Assembly (NCBI GenBank): GCA_949825045.1
Contig: OX463829.1
Coordinates: 22,228,715-22,292,714, forward strand
Length of the DNA stretch: 64,000 bases
Source: Argyresthia goedartella
Lineage: Eukaryota > Arthropoda > Insecta > Lepidoptera > Argyresthiidae
Reading direction: 5' to 3'
Under the pieces are notes generated by a model, which made no database searches, was not told where the DNA came from, and worked only from the letters and a program-made list of their open reading frames with translations. Positions 57,151-64,000 of the stretch are shown here, piece by piece. Positions within the stretch are counted from its first letter, which is position 1. Every line of letters starts with the position of its first letter. Made by a program: the position numbers and the translations under genes.

Positions 57151-58210
57151 TTGAAACAGTGAGTCTCTAACCTGACCAAAAGAGATTGTTGGCAGGCTCA
57201 AGATACATTTATTAATCACAGGGTCGTGAGTCGAATATTGGTGATATAGTTGAAACGCTGGATAGGGACTCGCCGGGAATTTGTAGATTTCAGCTCCTTG
57301 GTAGACTCAATCCGACTGGTCCACTTCTCCAGACGTCAACAAGTGATTATGCGGTTAGCGCCAGGAGGATATTATTCCTCGGCGTGGAACCGATTCAGAG
57401 CTCCGTTAGCGCCAGGAGGATATTACTCCTCAGCGTGGAACCGATTCAGAGCTCCGTTAGCGCCAGGAGGATATTACTCCTCAGCGTGGGACCGATTCAG
57501 AGCTCCGTTAGCGCCAGGAGGATATTACTCCTCAGCGTGGAACCGATTCAGAGCTCCGTTAGCGCCAGGAGGATATTACTCCTCAGCGTGGAACCCTGGA
57601 AAGAGACCAGTGTGAATGATAGGAATACAAAAGCGCTACAGCGCCCAGCTATCAGGCGACGGCTCCCCACACGGAGACTTCCGACGAGGGCCCTAGGGTA
57701 ATTAGGATCTAAGAGTGCCGCAGTCCAATAGACACTGTATAGAAAAGGGAAATACAGACGATGGAAGGTGGGTTTTGTGAATTTTCCATCTTTGAAGCGT
57801 TGTTCCTCCTAAAGGAGACTTCCCAATTCCCGAAAAAAAAGTGTAAAGTATTCATTCTTGAGTATAAAATACACGAAAATAAGAAAGACTAACTACGAAC
57901 CAATGCTTACCCATGGATTGGGGATAGTAGGGAAGTTTCATAACAACTACTGCACTTTACAGCAACTAAACATTCAGCTCCATTACAGTATTAAAGGGAC
58001 TAGCCCATCGCCGCAACTAAAGGCGTGTCTTAAAAATTATTGATGCAGAAGATACAACCTCACGTTTAAGAGCTCAAACAATGTCTGCCAAAAAAAAACA
58101 ATCAGCTGCCAGACGAGATTCCAGACCCGAATTTCCGAATTTTTATAGTTTTAGTTTTTAACTGGCTAATCCCCCAGTAGCCAATATGGTCAAGGAGGTA
58201 GTACGTTACA
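57151..58210 (+). repeat. Segmental duplication, copy 1
   Basis: ttgaaacagtgag to gtagtacgttaca. Nearly identical to 59424-60230 except for VNTR copy number, a block of roughly 90 bases near 57760-57855 missing from copy 2, and small changes. The 121-codon frame inside has no ATG at its start and is created by the 51-bp repeat. Confidence 0.9.
57354..57596 (+). repeat. 51-bp minisatellite, five units
   Basis: Units start gttagcgccaggaggatatt at 57354, 57405, 57456, 57507 and 57558 (the last is partial). Each has a small dyad, ggaggatattactcct. 51 is a multiple of three, hence a repeated 17-residue frame (LAPGGYYSSAWNRFRAP). Confidence 0.93.
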
Positions 58211-59423
58211 TACCCGTCTTGTTTGGGTAGGATTTTACCTGATAAAATCCTCTAAGATACTAACTAAACTAAACTAACTTACCAAATTAACTACTTAAGA
58301 TAAAATTCTCTAAAGCTCGCCATCTACAATGTCAGAGAAATATATAACTAACAGTCTAGCTCAACTACATACAAACATCACACATTCGTACCAACAATCA
58401 GACATCAGAATTCATACTAAGTTCATACAAGAGTTCACACACACACAGGGTGCCATTATTATAGCCAAATGCACACCCAGACTAACTGTCAGAAGTTGAA
58501 AAATAAGCAAGATCCCTTGAACTAAAATAAGAACCTTAGTACATTAACGCCCCGATAGCTTAGCTACTATCGTAACGCAGAATAACACCATGAGGGGCAG
58601 CTCCCTCAAGTGTTCAAGACTCCCTGCACCGTTAGTGGGTACAGAAAATAATAATAGAGTAGAATATCTATTCTACAACAAAGAGTAAAAAAGTAGAGAA
58701 TTATAGTTCAAGAGGCCATAAGCTAAAGTAACAGACATTGCAGAGTAACGTTACACAATAAAGAACTTTTACATAGCTGTAGATATAGATGGTTTTTAGA
58801 ATACACTATTGTGGAACTATTTGTTTCCTGAGGTCCAGAACAATACCCGGTGTACCTCCTCGAAGCTCAACCTCATACTCCAATTCAGCCTTATTTAGCG
58901 ACAGATATTTTATAGGAAACGTCATGTTTACTACCTATCTAGTAAACTGTACAAATTTACATGAAAGTAAGCAGAGTACACGACTAACGCCCGGTTTCTG
59001 GTACAAAATCAAGCCATTGATCTACCGTTTTGACAGCTGAAATTGATAAAGGACTGTCAACAACAGATTAAATGTACGAGAAATCGGCCGTTAAACACTA
59101 ACCTTATTTATTATTTAATAGTCCGAAAAGTTTCCCTACTAAAATCTTCACAATTTATTAATTTATTTTTCGTACTGAGAATTTGGAGAAAAATATTTAT
59201 CAACAATTATAATATGACAACGGCCGTCAGACTGCGACCATAAATAATGTAGAAATGAGGTAGGTACCCAGATAAACGATCAAATATACTCCTGTCAGAC
59301 AAAAATAAACAACAAAATATACATGCTACGAAAGAAATCTAGCGTTCTACGGCGCTCTTATGGCCTAACTACTCTGACCAGACATAAAACTCTATCACCA
59401 ATATTCCCTTAATCCGGGCGCCA
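58211..59423. other. Spacer between the duplication copies
   Basis: AT-rich. Ends in atccgggcgccattgaaac, similar to the sequence just before copy 1. No gene. Confidence 0.45.
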
Positions 59424-60230
59424 TTGAAACAGTGAGACTCTAACCTGACCAAAAGAGATTGTTGGCAGGCTCAAGATACATTTATTAATCACAGGGTCGT
59501 GAGTCGAATATTGGTGATATAGTTGAAACGCTGGATAGGGACTCGCCGGGAATTTGTAGATTTCAGCTCCTTGGTAGACTCAATCCGACTGGTCCACTTC
59601 TCCAGACGTCAACAAGTGATTATGCGGTTAGCGCCAGGAGGATATTATTCCTCGGCGTGGAACCGATTCAGAGCTCCGTTAGCGCCAGGAGGATATTATT
59701 CCTCGGCGTGGAACCCTGGAAAGAGACCAGTGTGAATGATAGGAATACAAAAGCGCTACAGCGCCCAGCTATCAGGCGACGGCTCCCCACACGGAGACTT
59801 CCGACGAGGGCCCTAGGGTAATTAGGATCTAAGAGTGCCGCAGTCCAATAGTCACTGTATAGAAAAGGGAAATACATAGAGAGTATAAAATACACGAAAA
59901 TAAGAAAGACTAACTACGAACCAATGCTTACCCATGGATTGGGGATAGTAGGGAAGTTTCATATAAACTACTGCACTTTACAGCAACTAAACATTCAGCT
60001 CCATTACAGTACTAAAGGGACTAGCCCATCGCCGCAACAAAGGCGTGACTTAAAAATTATTGATGCAGAAGATACAACCTCACGTTTCAGAGCTCAAACA
60101 ATGTCTGCCTCAAAAAAACAATCAGCTGCCAGACGAGATTCCAGACCCGAATTTTTGAATTTTTATAGTTTTAGTTTTTAACTGGCTAATCCGCCAGTAG
60201 CCAATATGGTCAAGGAGGTAGTACGTTACA
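59424..60230 (+). repeat. Segmental duplication, copy 2
   Basis: Direct copy of 57151-58210 with two instead of five minisatellite units (59627-59713) and a deletion of roughly 90 bases. Confidence 0.9.
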
Positions 60231-61248
60231 AACTTAGAATAGGTATATCCGTTTCCAGGTTCAGGCTTACTCTTCTCTCTTGTAAATGGTGTTCTCATGA
60301 CATCATATTATGTTTCTTGTGCAATATAAGGATTTCTGATATGTAAACTGATTTGTTTCACTCATCTATATACTCTAGGTATAGTCCTCAGACTAATTAA
60401 GATATCCCAACAAATTCAATACATAGGTCATTGAAAAGGCATTTATTAGTTGATTGATAAAATTATACCCCATATCAACTAGGTATTTTAATATGGTTTT
60501 ATAAGACCAAACCATATATATGTAGGTATTTCATTACAGAGTCTGCAAAAGTCGCCATCATTTATTTTCTCCTCTTGATGACTTGGCAGACAGACCACAT
60601 TGCTCCTTATCTGAGGCACTTGTGGTGGCAGCAGTGGAGATAAATTACTAGGTATGTAGGTACCATATTGTTTAATACGTTAGTAGGTTGCAATTTCAAT
60701 CTTGGTCTATCGGCCCTCTTGTTGATTCACTCATTGTTATTAAGAAGGTCCAGCTTGCAGCTGTAACAAAATAATATTAAATGTTAAGATTAAACGATTA
60801 CATGATTTCACCTAAAAAGTAAGTATGTGGTTAATTCTTACATTTCCTATTCCAGCAACAGCACACATACTCGCCACACCATATAGGTACTGTCTGATAA
60901 TAGCCAATATTTTCTCAGTATTTCTTTCCCTTATTATCTTCATGCTTCCGCCCCCTTATCGACACTGACCGTTAACTCCAGTTCAGTTGGTATTCATAGA
61001 AAATATCACTAACATTCGTATGACGTTCGCGTAAGAATCAAACGTTCGTAACAAAATTATAACCTAACATATCAAAACAAGGCAATGATCACTGAGAGAG
61101 TGGTGCGTGCGTTTGATTTGATCACGCAAACGCGCATAAATAAAACTGACAACAGAATAGCACTACAAATTCTATGCGTGAAAATGAGATAGCATGTAAG
61201 GCGGGCGTCAACTGACGATTAAATCGAACGCAGCATATGTCTACTTTT
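60231..61248. other. Intergenic, nothing firmly recognised
   Basis: cttccgcccccttatcgaca near 60949 is the inverse of a sequence at 44229. No gene. Confidence 0.4.
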
Positions 61249-61765
61249 TTAGGGTTCCGTAGAGAAACAAATAACCCTTATAGTTTCGTCAAGTCTGTCT
61301 GTCCGTCTTTATTCCGAAACTATCAAGACTAAACAGTTGAAACTTGGTAAGCAGATGTATTCTGTGAACCGCTTTACGATTTTTATACAAAACTTGAAAA
61401 ATTAAAGGGGCTACATGGAACTGAAACCAAAAATCATAGAACTGTCACCAAAAATATATTTTTCATTAAACCTATGTGTGGGGTGGCTATAGATAGGTCT
61501 TTAAAAATGACGTTGAGGTTCCTGAAACCATTTATCCTCAAAGTAAAACGTTAAAGAGACCGAATCTTCCAAAGTGGAAATATTCCCCCCCCTCCCCCCA
61601 CACACTTTTAAAGTAAGAGAGTGAGTGAGAAATATAACTTAGTCATTCATACAAACACTGTGAAAAACAAAGTAATTATTTGCTGGTGAAGAATGATAGT
61701 GATATTTTGGCTAGGTGTATCAGGTGTAGTGTATTTGAAGTGAGGACCTTCCTCGTTTATTCAAA
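61249..61765 (+). repeat. Dispersed agggttccgt repeat, plus copy
   Basis: Matches the inverted copy at 34920-35546. Contains a C/T run (61586-61600). Confidence 0.75.
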
Positions 61766-61909
61766 ATTTATGACTCCTAAATGTGCGAAGTTCGACACGC
61801 ACTTGGTACAGGCAAAGGCTTTATTTGTTCCTTCCAATGACATTTTTTGTATTGTTTTGGCAAAGGTAACAAGACCTTTGTTGAAAAGTTCAAGATAAAT
61901 TCGGCTTGT

Positions 61910-62172
61910 CGACCCGAATGGCCGAGTCGGCAGTGACCCTGCCTACGAAACCAAGGGTCCCGGGTTCGAGTCCCGGTGGGGGCAAATATTTGTTTGATGA
62001 GAACGGATGTTTGTACCATAGTCATGGTTGTTTATCTATCTAAGTATAATATTTATCTATATAAGTACGTGTATCGTTGTCTAGCACCCAAGATACAGGA
62101 AATCCTAGTTTGGGGCTAGATCAATGTGTGTAAATAGTGTCCAAGGTATTATTATTATTATTATTATTATAA
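61910..62172 (+). repeat. tRNA-derived SINE, second family
   Basis: A box tggccgagtcgg (61919-61930) and B box ggttcgagtcc (61963-61973) are both near consensus. Then a body typical of lepidopteran SINEs (tttgtaccatagtcatggtt; ctagtttggggctagatcaa) and an (att)n tail at 62150-62172. Confidence 0.88.
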
Positions 62173-63305
62173 ATTTATTTAAGGTAAGATCCAAATTTTG
62201 GAAAATGGTAAAATACAAGTCCATTGGGCTTTTTACAAACTTTTAAATTAGCGGGTTACAAGCTTTTTGCCTGGTTTCACCCCTAAGGCTCTAATCATTT
62301 AAGACCATTTGCTCATATTATAAATATTGCATCTAAATAATAAATAATAAATCAATCATATTTTTGTTTAACCACTAGTGTGTGAGATTCCCGCACCGGT
62401 ACCGGTGACTCTGGCGCCTGTGTGTGGCGTTCCCGCTCCGGAACTGCTGTGATAGGATTCAATTTTGCTTCGTTGTAGCATTCATGTTAACCCTATCTCA
62501 TTCTAACCTATTCAAATGAACATGTACATGAAAGAACAGGCTATCTTATAAATGAATGGTTTTATACTCTGTGTTCACTGATTGCACATTAAAACTCACT
62601 CAAAGACGCCGTCTCAACCGCCATATCGCAAGTTTTATTTTGATAAATAAATGTATGAAGACTATCTGTGTTTGTGTTTATTATAGTTTTATACACTATA
62701 ACGCATAAATAAAACCAAACATTAGGCCTAAATTTTGCTTTAATATTAAAATAATACAGAAATAAGTTCAACTTAGGGAGCTTTATATTAGGTAACACAT
62801 ATTAGCTGTATTCAAACCGAAAAAAAGGCGTTGTGGAGTGGAAAAAGGGTGAAGGATTCTAATTAGAGTGATATTCTTACAAGAACTAATCTTTATTCCA
62901 ACTAGAATAGGAGAATTTCATCAAAAACTGAATATTAGCGCTCAAAATTCCTAATGTATGGAATTCCCGCTCCGGTACTCACAGACACGGCGAAAGTTTG
63001 GCCGCCACAGGCGACTGGTTAAGTACTAGGAGAGCAGGAATTTGTAAAAAGTTACACGGAGGTATTTAATTCTAAGGCACTAATAATATAAGACCATTTG
63101 CTCATATTAAAAATATTGCATCTAATATTTTCAAGAATCACGAATTAATAAATCAATCATATTTTTGTTTAAGTTCTAGGAGAGCAGGAAGTTGTAAGAA
63201 GTTACACGGAGATATTTTAAGTTTATGCAGAGGTGTACTTGCTTGTTAAAGCAAAACATCTCCAAATCTTATACAAAATGTACTAGGAACACATATTTCC
63301 TTAGG
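62173..63305. other. Intergenic with direct repeats
   Basis: aagaccatttgctcatatta plus aaatattgcatcta occurs at about 62300 and 63089. ctaggagagcagga and aagttacacgga occur near 63028-63060 and 63176-63211. gattcccgc(a/t)ccggtac occurs near 62388 and 62963. No gene. Confidence 0.5.
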
Positions 63306-63715
63306 TGGTTTTTAGGGTTCCGTACCCAACGGGTAAGAACGGAACCCTATTACTAAGACTTCGCTGTCCGTCCGTCCATCCGTCTGTCACCAGGCTGTAT
63401 CTCAAGAACCTACCTAGCTAGAGAGTTGAAATTTTCACAGATTATGTATTTCTGTTGCCGCTATAACAAAAAATACTAAAAAACAGGATGAAAGAAATAT
63501 TTATGGGAGCCCCATACAACAATTCTTTCAATACCACATACAAACTTATGGATGCACCTGGTTACGTACATGGAGTGTGAAAGTAACCGCACCAATAACT
63601 TTGTAAACAATATTTTGCTGTGTAAAATCCAAACTATTCACTCCACACCATCGCTTCCATTGAACGGTGGTACGGAACCCTTCATGCGCGATTTAGACTC
63701 GCACCTGACCTGTTT
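63306..63715 (+). repeat. Dispersed repeat with agggttccgtac start
   Basis: Starts ttagggttccgtacccaacg, has the gtccgtccgtccatccgtct tract, and ends near tacggaacccttcatgcgcg and actcgcacctgacctg. Part of a family also seen at 11800, 16139 and 34920. Confidence 0.7.
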
Positions 63716-64000
63716 TTAACCCTTAATAAGGCGTGGGCATGCAGAATTTTTCATTGGTTTTCGAATTTATTACCAAGGCATGAGGTTGAAAATGTAGTTG
63801 GCATATAGTTTCCCGTGCCTTATTAAGTTTTAATACATAAACCTTTAAACTTAGTAACTAAGTAGGTACAGAATATTTGTCCCTCTCTTACACATCACGA
63901 ATGGCCTTGAGATAGAAAAAGTAAAGCAAAGTGGGATCTATCATAACCTTTATCAGCACTAGGAGCACATATTTCCTCAGGAAGTTTTAACCCTTAAATA
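63716..64000. other. Intergenic, nothing recognised
   Basis: cttaataaggcgtgg near 63722 is inverted at about 63817-63826 (cgtgccttattaag), a possible small MITE. No gene. Confidence 0.35.

Noticed and set aside
57250..57701. Repeat-containing ORFs over the minisatellite
   Set aside because: They lack a proper ATG start and exist only because the 51-bp unit is a multiple of three. Copy 2 has only two units.
57154..60230. CRISPR-like array
   Set aside because: The 51-bp units are contiguous with no spacers, and the context is a eukaryotic nuclear genome.
56100..60240. A complete LTR retrotransposon
   Set aside because: The direct duplication and gggcgcca motifs are suggestive, but no gag, protease, RT or integrase motif lies between or beside the copies, and the sequences before each copy do not match as LTRs.
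61910..61985. A tRNA gene
   Set aside because: The A and B boxes are good, but no acceptor stem closes the cloverleaf and the sequence runs straight into a SINE body with an (att)n tail.

Overview
The window looks like nuclear DNA of a moth or butterfly. Its single-copy genes are spliced with GT/AG introns, the background is AT-rich, and most of it is transposable-element debris of types common in Lepidoptera: CR1/Jockey-like LINEs, tRNA-headed SINEs, hAT and mariner relatives, and foldback MITEs. The species call is inference from recognised protein families and repeat styles; no search was possible.

Host-type genes. (1) The last two coding exons of a plus-strand prolidase (PEPD, 150-301 and 10237-10291) are separated by a 9.9 kb intron full of nested transposons. 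(2) A convergent minus-strand ASB3-like gene (15117-10530) has three phase-consistent exons encoding 523 aa with ankyrin repeats and a C-terminal SOCS box; its stop lies about 240 bp from the PEPD stop. (3) A phase-consistent four-exon minus-strand model (36624-29628) encodes 431 aa, disordered plus coiled coil, that I do not recognise. An intact DD37D (maT-like) transposon sits in its last intron. (4) A terminal exon of a minus-strand membrane protein lies at 41628-41860.

Mobile-element genes of note. A spliced FLYWCH-like / MULE-transposase gene (50116-52489) runs into an exon encoding a C3HC4 RING finger (54844-55491), with one unexplained frame change. An intronless SAP-SWIM-YqaJ nuclease gene (38464-39860, one frameshift, catalytic Glu replaced by Lys) is embedded in a tandem array of GC-rich palindromic modules (36924-38186 and 40025-40520). 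An intact LINE ORF1 (PHD-like finger, coiled coil, FP-like domain) at 47759-48679 has no ORF2.

Layout: 1-10.3 kb PEPD 3' end with LINEs and hAT debris; 10.5-15.1 kb ASB3-like; 15.3-28.3 kb transposon graveyard (hAT, mariner, nested LINEs, an RT fossil with five tandem copies of its catalytic-motif segment); 28.3-36.7 kb foldback repeats, the 431-aa gene and the intact maT; 36.9-40.5 kb palindromic array with the YqaJ gene; 41.6-48.8 kb membrane exon, SINE, hATs, ORF1; 49.8-55.5 kb MULE-RING gene; 56-64 kb a direct segmental duplication with a 51-bp minisatellite, a SINE and dispersed repeats.
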